Shown here piece after piece: positions 1-10,764 of a stretch of DNA of 64,000 nucleotides. The notes beneath the pieces were generated by a model that searched no databases, had not been told where the DNA came from, and saw only the letters and a program-made list of their open reading frames with translations. This DNA is from Meghimatium bilineatum. Taxonomy: Eukaryota > Mollusca > Gastropoda > Stylommatophora > Philomycidae. The position numbers and the translations under genes are program-made. The stretch covers positions 12,898,310 through 12,962,309 of the forward strand of contig CM067311.1 in the NCBI GenBank assembly GCA_034231615.1. Reading direction: 5' to 3'. How positions within the stretch are numbered: the first letter of the stretch is position 1; each line of letters starts with the position of its first letter.

Positions 1-242
1 TTCGATGAGACCACATTTGAGTTACATGTACCCTAAACAAGAAACATCACGTGTTGTAAATGATATAAGAAGGTCGGAATTATACAACATCATTCACAAC
101 TTACGAAGATTGTTAACGAGTTACAATTTCAGGTATATACAAGGAGAAGTGCCTACAATTTTAACGAAACAAATTCCTGCATTATTTAACGAAACGAAAT
201 ATCGATAAAGATATATTTGCAAGTCGTTAGTACAGATTCCGG
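1..242. other. no recognised feature
   Basis: An open frame runs over 5-208 on the plus strand, but its translation is not recognised and no splice or repeat signal supports it. Confidence 0.5.
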
Positions 243-470
243 AAGGGTGAGGGCACGTTGCGCAGTGGTTAATGCACTGGTTTCACATATGGGTGATCCT
301 GGATTCATTCCTTAGTTGAGGCGGCAATGTTTTTCAAATGACAACGGCTTCCGGGTCGACCCAGCCTAATTGAGTATCGGATTAATTCGGGAAGTAAAGA
401 CGGCGAGGAGATGGCTACCTTCATGGACTTTCTTTCATGGGCATAAATTACGTGAGGACAATCTGTGTTA
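243..470 (+). mobile_element. SINE-D copy, tRNA-like head
   Basis: A box-like TTGCGCAGTGG and B box-like GGATTCATTCC about 50 bases apart open the element. The body, with cgggtcgacccagcct and gaggagatggctacc, recurs in the opposite orientation at 56155-56330. Two copies in 64 kb with a pol III-type head point to a tRNA-derived SINE. The copy is diverged and I see no target duplication. Confidence 0.65.
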
Positions 471-1080
471 TAACATATAACATATTATCTCATTGTTTAT
501 ACTCAACGGTAAAGGAGGCAGTTGATTCCCTGACTATAGGATTACCGCATTTTGTTTCGAACATCAAATCGAGGGGTTTGCCCAGCTATCCGACATAACT
601 AATTATCACTAAAAAGGATAGTTGAAAAAGTTATTGACAGTCACTATAAACCTATATTTCTAGTTAATAGTTCACAGTTGTCGAGGTAATTATATGACTG
701 ATTTGGCTATTCAAATAAGATCAAAGATAAAGTCGGTGGTGACATTGATAGGTAGTGTTCACTTTTAATAAACTTGGTGCATCCATTAGCTAGTGAATTT
801 ACAGAATTTAATTTCCTCTGCAATGAAAAATAAGCTGGAAAGATGAGTAACCCTTCACAGAGGTTCAATCGGTAAATAAGACTTCAAAAAGACAGGAACT
901 CTGTCTTTTATTGTTACTTACAATTACTTTGTTACTTTATTGTTACTCATCTAAAGTTGAACACACATACTATTCGGGACATAACACCGTGAATAGCATT
1001 TTTGGCTGTAGTAATTTTCTAGAAAATATTAAACATATTCAGTAGATGCCATGGCTTTTTTGTAAATGGTTCGGAGGCAC
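471..1080. other. no recognised feature
   Basis: AT-rich sequence with short direct repeats of tgttactt around 913-948; no gene or repeat family recognised. Confidence 0.5.
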
Positions 1081-1084
1081 AGCT

Positions 1085-1157
1085 GCCTGAGCCTGGGATT
1101 GAATCTGGTACCCTGACCGACCAAGACGCGCACTATACCTCTCTGCCATGTATTCAC
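1085..1157 (-). repeat. tRNA-like SINE head (minus strand)
   Basis: On the minus strand TATAGTGCGCGTCTTGG and, downstream, GATTCAATCCC resemble A and B boxes of a tRNA-derived promoter. It cannot be a functional tRNA: I do not find a full cloverleaf. Probably a SINE head fragment. Confidence 0.45.
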
Positions 1158-1231
1158 ACATTACATTTCTATGGATCCACTACCAACTAACTAATGAGGT
1201 TAAACGACAGGCGTGTAAACAACGGGTAAAG

Positions 1232-1352
1232 TTCAAAATATCATATGTAAACGCAAAATGTCATCTGTAAACGCAAAACATCATCTGCAAACGCAAAACA
1301 TCATATGTAAACGTAAAACATATGTAAACGCAAAACATCATCTGTAAACGAT
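1232..1352. repeat. short tandem repeat, about 20-bp unit
   Basis: About six degenerate units of aaaacatcatctgtaaacgc, some shortened. Confidence 0.85.
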
Positions 1353-1372
1353 GTAATAACTTGATTAACATT

Positions 1373-1600
1373 AGGGATCTGCATGGTGTAGTGGATAAGA
1401 TGTTCGCATTGAGGCCACGGATTCTAATCGAGCCCGCGAAAGTCTTGTTTGGAGATGCGGTTCGTCAAGTACGGCAGGACGCGTGTGCAATAGTTGCTAC
1501 GCGATTTGGTGCCGTTGAACGGACTGATTCAATTCCCGTTAGTCTCACGGATTATCACTTGAAGACTATGGTGTTTGTGATGTTATGTATTGTGTATTAT
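1373..1600 (+). repeat. tRNA-like SINE-type sequence
   Basis: TGGTGTAGTGG matches an A-box consensus and is followed by a weaker B-box-like stretch (ggattctaatcgagcc). No second copy was found in the window. The open frame across it (1361-1606) is probably incidental. Sequence up to 1855 contains only short tgatgagtgta repeats. Confidence 0.4.
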
Positions 1601-1857
1601 GTGTGATGAGTGTATGATGAGTATATTATGTATTATATGTGATGAGTGTATTATGTACTGATTGAATTTAGCTCATATAGGATACCAGTAATTATATGTC
1701 TCATGGCAGCAACCTGCGGACGGAGATAACTCTTCGTGTACTAAGCCGCAGAAACTATTAGGTGTTGGGGGTAGTCAGTTCCCTTCCCTGTTGTCTTTAT
1801 GGGATAACTCGTGTCCACATCCTTGGAATTATTGGATAACTCTAGTAGGCTATAATA

Positions 1858-2195
1858 AAATCAACGATGATGATGATGATTCAATCCCTTTCGCTGTGAG
1901 GAGGCGGCTCTTGACAGTTTTCCCCAGCTGTGGTGCAGTCGTGTAGAGTGTGTTGTGTATAGCTGGAAGCGGTGGTAGTAGTTCTTGTCGGATGTCTGTT
2001 AGTTTTTGGAACTGTAGTAGTAGGTGTTCAACAATCTCCTCTTGTACGTTACAGCTTCTGCAATTTGGTGTGTGTAATGCATTTATTCTGTTCAGATGTT
2101 TATAAATGGGGCCTGTTCTTAGTTGGAATGTGAGACTGGTTTGTTCACTCGAGTTGTCTCAGAGGGTCCATTGGGTTGGGTTTCTGTTTATATTC
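1858..2195 (-). mobile_element. LINE fragment, C-terminal zinc-knuckle region
   Basis: On the minus strand the translation reads SLTFQLRTGPIYKHLNRI, then CRSCNVQEEIVEHLL and RLLTAKGIE, followed by a (GAT)n tract. The C..C.....E..EHLL pattern is that of the region after the reverse transcriptase in jockey-like LINEs. A stop interrupts it. A related plus-strand piece lies at 20620-21010, sharing the aatcccttt..gctgt end. Confidence 0.6.
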
Positions 2196-2395
2196 ATATG
2201 AAATCAATATTCTACAGTGTACACCCTTTAAACATTTTTGCAATCGACGATTCAAATTACCTTTATAGCGATTTTTGTTTAGTCGAAAAAGTGTGCTAAA
2301 TAATTCCAGAACATCATTTTCTGACCTAGACTCTAATTAGCCCCTCCCAACATAGAAATATTCATCATATTTACACGCATCTTCCAAAGTAGTAT

Positions 2396-2435
2396 GTTTT
2401 TGTCGGGGCCCGAATGAAGAGTAAAGCAAATAAAT
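2396..2435 (+). mobile_element. SINE-A 5' fragment
   Basis: tgtcggggcccgaa followed by gaagagtaaagca matches the 5' end of the SINE-A copy at 53712. Confidence 0.5.
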
Positions 2436-3420
2436 AGTGTGATCTGCCATTTATGTTGTAAGATGCGATCAAGAAGGTTTAGGAGATGTAGGCTTCTATA
2501 CGATTTTTAAAAACAAAACAAAGGCCTATGTGTTTGTGTAAACATACGATGTAATTTTAAAATACTAAAAACATAATTAAACCTGCTTGAATTTCATGAA
2601 ATTCATTTGAAAGCTCCAGCTTTTAAGTAGCCACATATAGAAGATTAGAGTGCGGTTTTTTTCCTGGTTATTGTTTTGACAGTATTTTCGAGATAAATAA
2701 TTCTATCAACAACAATGTTGCTTGCTGGTGTGATCAGACTTATTCTATTTTCGTCAATTTAAACAAGAAAATATGCAAAAATTGATACATATTCAATTTG
2801 ACAGCAAGTACAAGAAAAAAAGTCTACAGCTTAAATTGTAAGCCTAGTCACATTTGTTTTTAATTTCTGCATTTTTACCAGTATGGCAACCCTTACCTAC
2901 ATGCGAAGTAGGCATACGTCTAAACCTTCCGTCGTATTTAATTACAAAACTGGGTACAACACAAGAATCAGTGGACAAATCACTTGACAACATATCAACT
3001 TTTAAATTTCATATCCTATTGCACTATCTCGGAAACTAAAGAAGTCACAACTTAAAATACCAATCTAGCTATTTGCGCGCAATAAACTGGCCATCCACCT
3101 CCCACTCAGTGTGCAGCGCGCATGTCTACAGGTCAAGGGCTCTCATAGCGCACCGTGTCGAATATTGGATGCGTCGGTATATGCGTCTTTATCGGAATTT
3201 CGTACCGTTTAATTATGTTATCTATTTGTTCCGTAGAAACGTGTCCACTGATTCTTGTATTGTACCCAAAACTGTTGTTCTCAACAGTATTTATTTAAAA
3301 TAGTGTATATTTTGTGTTATATAATTGAAATTTTGTATATTGACACCATCTATGTTACAGAAATGGCATAGTGATAATGATATTAAATGACACGAAGCTT
3401 TGAGGACAGACACGGTTTCA
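2436..3420. other. unassigned sequence with a 26-bp inverted repeat
   Basis: 2951-2976 and 3243-3268 are inverted copies with one mismatch (tgggtacaacacaagaatca...). The space between has no recognised coding sequence. It may be a decayed foldback element. The rest shows nothing. Confidence 0.5.
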
Positions 3421-3524
3421 CTTATAGGTTCACTTTTCACCTGGAATAGATTTTCCGCACTGTATCTATATAGATTTGTATTCGTATCTGAACAGAAACT
3501 AATAGCTTAATAGGTAGAACACAG

Positions 3525-3640
3525 GTAATAATATAGTATTGTTGGATGATGACTAACACACTATCGTTGTCGGATGCTGACGTGAAAGAATACACACAGC
3601 AGTACACAACTATACAAATAACAATACACAGGACAATCGA
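3525..3640 (+). repeat. fragment related to the foldback element at 54266
   Basis: gatgactaacacactatcg and caatacacaggacaa occur in the same order as in one arm and loop at 54311-54415. Confidence 0.55.
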
Positions 3641-3830
3641 CGTTTCGATCAAAAGGTCTTATGAAAATGACAAGCCCATAATGTCAAAAGAAGACGAGTA
3701 GGAATGACACTACGACACACTAAAGTGCCCGAACAATCTGTGGATGCGAGATACCGGAAGGAAAGGAACAGGAAATACATAAAAATGTAAATGGATGTGC
3801 AAACGAAACAAACTTCCTTGATACTGAATG
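3640..3830 (+). repeat. dispersed repeat L, copy 1
   Basis: cgtttcgatcaaaaggtctt and, further on, tacataaaaatgtaaat and caaacgaaacaaac recur in order at 45660-45840. The family is not identified; the acgtttcgat...ggtctt motif is common near the ends of some Penelope-like or LTR-derived repeats, but that is only a resemblance. Confidence 0.5.
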
Positions 3831-3839
3831 TTGGAAGAT

Positions 3840-4040
3840 TTAGAGTGACAGATTCCCAGATGTGATGTCGATGTTGAAGCTCTATAGGGGCACTATGAGA
3901 GAGTCTCTGAAGCGTTTCCGGTGTCCATGTGCTAATCGTTTTCCTTTACGGATCTCACTATACATGACTTGTGCTTAGGATGTGTTTGTCAGGCACGTGC
4001 ACAACATGCCCGGTCTATCTCAGTTGGTCCTTCTTCAGTA
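3840..4040 (-). mobile_element. LINE fragment, C-terminal region
   Basis: Minus-strand frames read QVMYSEIRKGKRLAHGHRKR then FRDSLIVPL, the basic block seen as LPKILLYGELEK...KKRYKDLLK in the copies at 19108 and 51485. It is a decayed member of the C2H2-tailed LINE group. Its upstream end merges into the 43-bp minisatellite. Confidence 0.65.
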
Positions 4041-4640
4041 CTGTATGAATACTTGGATATTGGCTCTAGTGAGGACTTCAGAACTGTATGAATACTTGGA
4101 TATTGGCTCTAGTGAGGACTTCAGAACTGTATGAATACTTGGATATTGGCTCGAGTGAGGACTTCAGAACTGTATGAATACTTGAATATTGGTTCTAGAG
4201 AGGATTCCATTATTGTATGAATACTTGAATATTGGTTCTAGTGAGGACTTCCGAACTGTATGAATACTTGGATATTGGCGCTAGTGAGGACTTCAGAACT
4301 GTATGAATACTTGGATATTGGCTCTAGTGAGGACTTCAGAACTGTATGAATACTTGGATATTGGCTCTAGTGAGGACTTCAGAACTGTATGAATACTTGG
4401 ATATTGGCTCTAGTGAGGAATTCAGAACTGTATGAATACTTGAATATTGGTTCTAGAGAGGATTTCATTATTGTATGAATACTTGAATATTGACTCTAGT
4501 GAAGACTTCAGAACTGCATGAATACTTGAATATTGGTTCTAGAGAGGATTCCATTATTGTTTGAATACTTGAATATTGGTTCTAGTGAGGACTTCAGAAC
4601 TGTATGAATACTTGAATATTGGTTCTAGTGAAGACTTCAG
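4035..4640. repeat. 43-bp minisatellite, about 14 units
   Basis: Units begin actgtatgaatacttggata and end gtgaggacttcaga. Variant units carry ggttctagagaggattccat. On the minus strand the unit reads VLTRANIQVFIQF, which continues into the adjoining LINE translation. Confidence 0.95.
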
Positions 4641-4864
4641 TATCTGGTACTTTATCTTGCCAGTTTGTCCTGGAAAATTTGCGGATACAGCATGTGTGAA
4701 AGTGATTTAACACTCTGGCATATCAGCTGTACACTGCCCGTGTCTGACAAACGTATAACAAGGTAATGAACACAATGACGTTATACACTTTTAGCTTTAG
4801 TTAATGCCTTTCTGTTCCCACATATTGTTGCTCAAGTCTACCAAATGCAACAGCTGTTTTAGAG
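4641..4864. other. no recognised feature
   Basis: Unique-looking sequence. Confidence 0.5.
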
Positions 4865-5050
4865 ACTGTTGAATTCCATCCCATATAAGGTAAAAGTAAC
4901 CCAGAAACCATACTGATGTGTCAGGCCATGTTTCATGTGGAAGGCGTAGATATTTCAGCAAAGATATAAGCTGTGTAAACTGTTTCGCTCTCTGGACTAC
5001 ATTCTGCTAATCTGCAGGAATTTGAAAACGAACGGGGAAGAAGAAGAATA
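4865..5050 (+). mobile_element. SINE-A copy, diverged
   Basis: Matches the module gatgtgtcaggcc ... ctggactacattctgctaat ... gaacggggaagaagaag of SINE-A in plus orientation. The 5' part is badly degraded. Confidence 0.65.
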
Positions 5051-5640
5051 TCAGTGAATGCTTACATTTATTTTTGTGTGTGCGTGAAGAGCTCTAACGG
5101 ATGTAGAAAGTGAAGTTTTCCCGTTTAACATGCGCAGTTAACACTTCTCGTTGAGATTTTCGCGATTATCTTTCCGAGATGTCCGTACCGTTGTTGAGAT
5201 AAACGAACATCTAGAAAAGTTGAAAGGCCTAACTGCGAGAGTTACAATAAGGGGCGGTTGTCATAAATTATTACCGGAATTTCCCGTAAAGTATTTGTCA
5301 TACAGCCATATAAACCAGTGCTTCTCAGTTTTTGTGAGACCTGCTGCTTTTGTGAGACCCACTGCTCGGTAAAAATAATACCAATCTATTTTATAGAACC
5401 ACAGTCTATTTCCAAACAAATTATTATTACTGATACATAATGATAATTAAAAAATATATCGTAAAATCTAAATAATGAAATAGGCTAAGTCCTGAAATAT
5501 ATCACTTGTCAAAATTAACCAAATATTAGATACTTTCAAATGGTTAAAGGCTTTTGTGTAATTGGATGCCTGTACACTTTTTATTTTCTTCTAATTCGTT
5601 AGTTTTCAATCTCCAACAGATTAGTTGGTTGTGAGATTTT
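5051..5640. other. no recognised gene
   Basis: Contains cagtgcttctcagtttttgtgagacc near 5314, which resembles a hAT-type terminus, but no matching second end was found. Confidence 0.4.
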
Positions 5641-6000
5641 GGCTATGAGATCTGAAATGGAAAAGAAAATATCAGCATTTGAAATGAAAGACTATAGAAA
5701 AGTCATAAGAAGAATATGGATATAAAGACGGGCCATCCCAGACTCCCGTCAAACTCTGACAATTTTGTGGATACAGCAGGTACTGCAGATACACAAACTT
5801 CAGACTAGGAACAACAATGAGATATTTTCCCTTGAAGAAGAATGGCAACTCAAAGATATCAATAAAAAAATGCGAACATATTTTGGATATATGAAAGACA
5901 TTATGATTTAGAAAGATTAATTATTGAAGAAAATGAACAAGGAAAAAGTACAAGAAGCAGACAACGATTATGGTGGATACATATCATGTGATATCTGAGT
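5640..6000 (+). mobile_element. LINE fragment, C-terminal region
   Basis: In changing frames the plus strand reads MRTYFGYMKDIMI then RLIIEENEQGKSTRSRQRLW, matching the YFGH.KRH...ERLI..G...GK..RGRPR.RW block that ends many LINE reverse transcriptases. Several frameshifts and stops. SINE-A follows it directly. Confidence 0.6.
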
Positions 6001-6016
6001 ATACCTTCTGAGTATC

Positions 6017-6310
6017 CTCTTCTTCTTCTGCGTTCGTTCTCAAACTCCTGCAGATTAGCAGAATGTAGTCCGGAGAACGAAATGCGTTGTGTCATGGTTT
6101 ACAACATTGCTGCGATATCTGCGCGTTTCGGCCCGACACATCCGACTTCAGCATGACTTTGGGTCACCGACCCTATATGGAATGGGACAGCCAACTCCAT
6201 CCCATAACCTCCTTAGTCGTCTTTTACGACATGCATGGGAGGTAAACGGTGTTGCTATTCTTTGCTCCCCTTTCGGGCCCCGGCAACACAAGGGCGAAAG
6301 AAATAATGGT
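6017..6310 (-). mobile_element. SINE-A copy, near full length
   Basis: Plus strand starts cttcttcttctgcgttcgtt, contains gatgtagtccggagaacg, ccttagtcgtcttttacgac and ends ctcccctttcgggccccggc. Because the (GAA)n end is the likely 3' tail, the element reads on the minus strand. The open frame 6089-6331 is an accident of this repeat. Confidence 0.85.
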
Positions 6311-6487
6311 GCTGATGCAGATTGTCACTAGAAAAAAAAACACACTATGTGTATGTATATATGCATATATAACACCAACATCTAGATGCAGCTAAACCAG
6401 AACAAGAATCAGGTTGTGCACACGACAGACCAGTTAAATAACCGACGGAATGAACACCACATTGTTTGGAACTCATACCAAAGCTAC

Positions 6488-6562
6488 CATCAACCAATCA
6501 AGTGCCATGCCGAGTGGCGTAGGCGAGCAAGCTTACCACAAATCTCTGTCTCTTAATATAAA
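6488..6562 (-). mobile_element. LINE 3' tail fragment
   Basis: Minus strand reads DRDLW then PTPLGMALD, matching the D.W..MIA.A..HGT end of the LINE copies at 40020, 27005 and 44780. Confidence 0.5.
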
Positions 6563-6699
6563 TAAGCAAAATGTTAGAGGATGTTCAACAAAGTGGAGAG
6601 GGCCACAGTAACAAAACAAATATGCGATAAGACTATATAAAATTAGTAGGCCTAATGTTACTATAGGGCCTAATACTAATTATCAAAATAAACAAAATA

Positions 6700-7430
6700 G
6701 AAGTTTTGTTGTTAATAAGTTTAGTTGGTGGCATATTTTTGTGCCACAGTGTCAACCCATCGAGAAATTTCTCACCTCTTCTCTTGATTAGAAACTGGCT
6801 TCACAGCACGCGAGACATTTCCGTAAGTGATCCGCTCTCCGTTCCAGCACAGTCCCGGTCAGGTGTTGATTGTGCGGTCTTCGGGACTTTCCAAAAAAAA
6901 TTACATTTTATTACTTCACCTCTAGATACTCCCATTTCTAACATTCTCTGTGTATGTTTTCAGCCTCATTGACATCATCTTCATCTTAAAATTAATTTAT
7001 TACTGCCTTCATTAAGTCTGCTTTATCTCTTCTCAGCATTGTGCCGTCTATCGCCGCATTGACTAACAATAAGTCTTCTCTCTCGTTTCCTTTGACCCCA
7101 GCATGACCAGGGCAGTATATCCATGTGGGTTAATGCTCTGGACAATTCAGTTGTTCAATAGGCCTAAGTCCCACCATTCTTTTCTCAGCATGAATTTTTC
7201 TATCTTGCGCAGCATGCCTTGAGAGTCTGTGAGTATTACCGAGTGTGTTGATGTATCAGTTATCAACCAATTACGTGCTGCTGTTACTCCCTCTATCTCC
7301 ATCATCATGCTTGATGTCACAGTGTAATATGCTGAAGATTTCTCAACCAACTTCACACCATTTCTGTAGGCAACAAAACCCCAACCGCTTTTATTTGTGT
7401 TTTATTTCACTCCTTTTTCTGTAGACCCCC
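6700..7430 (-). mobile_element. LINE fragment with RNase H domain
   Basis: Minus-strand translation shows KLVEKSSAYYTVTSSMMMEI, ILTDSQGMLRKIEKF and WIYCPGHAGVKGNEREDLLL. The TDSQ and GH.GV.GNE.AD motifs are those of the RNase H domain that follows the reverse transcriptase in I/R1-type LINEs. The 3' part (6782-6900) is degraded and aligns with the zinc-knuckle piece at 9870-10085. Frameshifts and stops make it a dead copy. The 29766 copy is cleaner. Confidence 0.75.
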
Positions 7431-7460
7431 ATACAAAAAAATATTTCACTACACTGTTTC

Positions 7461-7512
7461 TTCGTCATAAAGAAACTCTTGCAGATCCGCAGGATGTAGC
7501 CCGGAGAAAGAG
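7461..7512 (-). mobile_element. SINE-A 3'-end fragment
   Basis: cttcgtcataaagaaactcttgcagatccgcaggatgtagcccggagaa aligns with the start of the plus-strand reading of SINE-A. It is cut off by the hAT-type element next to it. Confidence 0.5.
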
Positions 7513-7517
7513 TAGAC

Positions 7518-7728
7518 CAGGGGTATTCAATTGGCGGCCAGCGGACCAAATCCGGCCCGCGGTGGCCTAGTAAGTAGCCCGCGGATCATTGCTAAAACAG
7601 TGAAACAAAGTTATAAAAAAAAACTAAATGTATAAAATCATTCAATGTGATTTTTATAAATCTGGCCCGTGATGAACCTCATTTTCTACATTTTGGCCCC
7701 CGAGTAAATATAGGTTTGAATAGTCCTG
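7518..7728. mobile_element. hAT-type MITE, 211 bp
   Basis: The ends caggggtattcaa and ttgaatagtcctg are inverted copies (CAGG..TATTCAA). The eight bases gagtagac flank both ends (7510-7517 and 7729-7736), the 8-bp duplication expected of hAT. The interior is rich in ggcccgc. No coding sequence. Confidence 0.85.
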
Positions 7729-7736
7729 GAGTAGAC

Positions 7737-8640
7737 CTATTAAAAGGATGATCTGATTGAATGATGTGTGCGTGTAGGCTTGCTTGATAAAAACTCTTAT
7801 TAATTAAAATATTACACTTAGGTCTATATGTTCCTGCTTCTTTATAGAAAGTGAAATATGGGCTGACGTGTATTCTGATAAAAAAATTCAATCAGGAATC
7901 AAGTAGGATCCATGTAAATACTCCTCACAGCTGACGGGAATTTAACCAGGACCGTTCTAGCGGCACCAAATCGTCTTGAAATTCTAGTAAAGATGTTTCC
8001 GTAATTGACCACACCCCCCCCCCCACACCAAAAAAAATGTGTATTCTGAGTATTTTTCGTCGATACCTGGAATCATAAACGCTAAACTTCACAATTCGTG
8101 ATTTAAAACATAGGCCTAGTCCTTTTGGGAAATTTCACTCTACACAATTTCCGTCTCGGGCTGGTTTCAGATGGACCAATGATTATGAAATACTTCAGTT
8201 GCCACTTGATGTGAAAAGTTTACTCAAATATCTCGATATATGTAAAACAAAAAAAGTTGTTAGATGTAGGCTTAGGCCTATGTAGCAAAGGAGGGATGTC
8301 CGTTATCATGACGCCTCTCTTCCGAGACGTTGCTTCTTCATATATTTTAAGTGTACAAATTTAACAATGTAGTCGATTTTTAAAGAGTAAGTGACAGAGG
8401 AAGAAGACAAATAGCCCTTAAAGTGTTTCAAGAGATTACAATGAATACTTCTTCGAAAAAACTAGGAAATTAAATAGTTAAATTAACTTATAATTTCTTT
8501 GTTGTAAATAGTAAATGTCATCTTTACACTTGTAATTGATGGGGCACTTGAAAGAAAACAGGGATGCCAAAACGATGAAAGGGAACAGTATAGAACGGTA
8601 ACAAACAGAGAATGTAGTATGCAATTATACGACTAATATG
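7737..8640. other. no recognised feature
   Basis: Holds a poly-C tract at about 8012-8023 and otherwise nothing I recognise. Confidence 0.5.
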
Positions 8641-8654
8641 TCTATGTTTAATAT

Positions 8655-8800
8655 AACACCCACCGATGACGGACGTGTCGGACCATTGGCGAACATAAAA
8701 CGGCGACACAACGCATTTCCATTTTATGGACTACATCCTGCTGGAAATCTAATAGGAAAATTGTCCTGCTACAATTTGCTCCCCAAATTAGCACAACATT
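8655..8800 (+). mobile_element. SINE-B copy, 3' truncated
   Basis: Contains gacgtgtcggaccattggcg, acacaacgcatttccatt and ggactacatcctgctggaaa in order. The tail is missing after tcctgctaca. Confidence 0.75.
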
Positions 8801-8834
8801 TACAATCCATCAAGTTATTTTTATTCATTATTGC

Positions 8835-9105
8835 TTATTGAGTATCATCATCATCATGTGACACATTCTTGCACGAATGTGATCTTCCTTATGGATTTTC
8901 TGAACACTCCGCGATTATGGGTGAGTTGACCTGCCGCAGCTCGATACATGTTTATGCAATCCAATATATCACTGCACCAACGTAGTCTTAGGAGCCCCCT
9001 TCCACTGTTGCCGTTAACTCTGCCTTCAGCTATTAATCTTTCCATGCTGTTATTTCTCTTTATATGACCAAAAAACACAACTTTCTTGTTGTTGATTATA
9101 TAAAG
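8835..9105 (-). mobile_element. LINE C-terminal fragment
   Basis: Minus strand reads FFGHIKRNNSMERLIAEGRV then GNSGRGLLRLRW and DILDCINMY, the family end block, followed by (GAT)n. Open over 74 codons but clearly a retroelement piece. Confidence 0.75.
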
Positions 9106-9255
9106 TTAAAAGAAGAATATCGCATATAATTCAAGAGATAACAATAAATGGAGAAGACTGACGGTTTATTTTTTTTGTCTCAGCGTAACCATCCTTTCCT
9201 TGTTCCTGTTCACACTACTATAGGTTATTACAGAGTCAGGTCTGTACTTCTCAGT

Positions 9256-9540
9256 TATCTGCAGACTCAGAAGAGGTCAAATAGTTGCAGAATCAGAAAA
9301 GGTCAAATAGCTGCAGACTCAGAAGAGGTCAAATAGCTGGGGACTAAGAAGAGATCAAATAACTGAACTCAGACGAGGTGAAATAGCTGCACTCAGAAGA
9401 GATAAAATACCTGGAGACTAAGAAGAGATAAAATAACTGTGAACTCAGATGAAGTGAAATAGCTGCACTCAGAAGAGGTAAAATAACTGTGAACTCAGAT
9501 GAAGTGAAATAGCTGCACTCAGAAGAGGTAAAATAGCACA
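9256..9540. repeat. degenerate minisatellite, 22-31 bp units
   Basis: About ten units built on actcagaagaggtcaaatag, with spacing variants ctgcag and ctgtga. The last two units are a near-exact duplicate. Confidence 0.85.
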
Positions 9541-9689
9541 GATGAGTGATATTCTTGTATTTGAATTTCGCCCCCTATGTACTTTGTAATTCTCAACAAA
9601 ACAGCAATTAAATGAAACCCAACAGAATAGCAATGAAGTTAAGCTAAACAGGACACTAATTAGGTCAAGATCAACAGAACACACGGTTG

Positions 9690-9815
9690 TGTCTGTGGGT
9701 CTAACCAATGGCTCACTAGACAAACCACCCATGCAACAGAAAACCTTAGTTGATGACATGCCTTTATATTGAGGTTATCTTCTTATAGAAGCTTCATGGC
9801 ACATCATCTATACAA
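9690..9815. repeat. dispersed repeat G, copy 1
   Basis: ggctcactagacaaaccacc through ttatagaagcttcatggca recurs inverted at 23925-24028. Confidence 0.7.
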
Positions 9816-9869
9816 TCCTTTAGTTGTAACCTTCCATAACAGTTACCATGTTGTTCCGACAGACTGACA

Positions 9870-10085
9870 TTGTGCTTGAACTAGTTATGGGCATGCCATT
9901 GGTGGGCGGAACAACAAAGAAACCTGTCGCAAGGGCCAGAATTGTGCCCTGATGTCAACATCTGTTTCGGCGGCATTTGACTCGAAACACCATCGAGCCG
10001 GACGGCTACTGGAACAGAGGGTAGATCACTTATGGGAATGCCCCACTTGCCGTGAGGCCAGTTTCTAATCAAGAACAGAAAGAAC
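9870..10085 (+). mobile_element. LINE fragment, zinc-knuckle C-terminus
   Basis: Plus strand reads GGRNNKETCRKGQNCALMST then KHHRAGRLLEQRVDHLWECP and C. The HLWECP.C ending compares with QLWTCSVC at the end of the RNase H LINE at 29766. An inverted copy lies at 17163-17412. Confidence 0.65.
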
Positions 10086-10425
10086 AACAGAACAGCAATC
10101 CGGTTAAGCTCATCAGAACAGATATTAAATCAAGCTCAACAGAACAGAAATTAAGTCAAGCTCAACAGAACAGAAATTAAGTCAAGCTCAACAGAACAGA
10201 AATTAAATCAAGCTCAACAGAACATCAATTAAATCAAGCTCAACAGAACATCAATTAAGTCAAGCTCAACAGAACATCAATTAAATCAAGCTCAACAGAA
10301 CATCAATTAAATCAAGCTCAACAGAACAGAAATTAAATCAAGCTCAACAGAACATCAATTAAATCAAGCTCAACAGATCAGAAATTAAGTCAAGCTCAGC
10401 TAACAGAAATTAAATCAAGTTTAAT
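10086..10425. repeat. 26-bp minisatellite, about 13 units
   Basis: Units of the type agctcaacagaacatcaatt then aaatca; alternates agaaatta and atcaatta variants. Looser related sequence starts near 9600. Confidence 0.92.
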
Positions 10426-10764
10426 TGTTCAGCCACTCTGTGGTCTACTTAATCCCTCCCCCTTCATGAAAAGGGGCTGGTGTTTACGGTTAGCATTAAG
10501 TTGATGAAAATAACAAATGAATTATGTTACATGTTTATACTTTATTATTATAAAACAACATGCCAGTTTGCAAATATAATATCAATTTTATTTACAGTTG
10601 TAATTACAAATTAATATAGCAATCCCAAGAGTGTGATTGGCAGTCAATATAAAACTGACTTGTCATCTAAAGATGTTCAAGTCCTGGCATAATCACTTTC
10701 AAATTTGTGGTTATAGGGAAGTAAGAAGTATAAAGATTAACAGACCATGCCATGTGTGGTGGAT
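10426..10764. other. no recognised feature
   Basis: AT-rich sequence; nothing recognised. Confidence 0.5.

Noticed and set aside
5..208. 67-codon frame at the left edge
   Set aside because: No domain, no splice evidence, composition like the surroundings.
1085..1600. Functional tRNA genes
   Set aside because: A and B boxes only; no cloverleaf with acceptor stem could be folded by eye.
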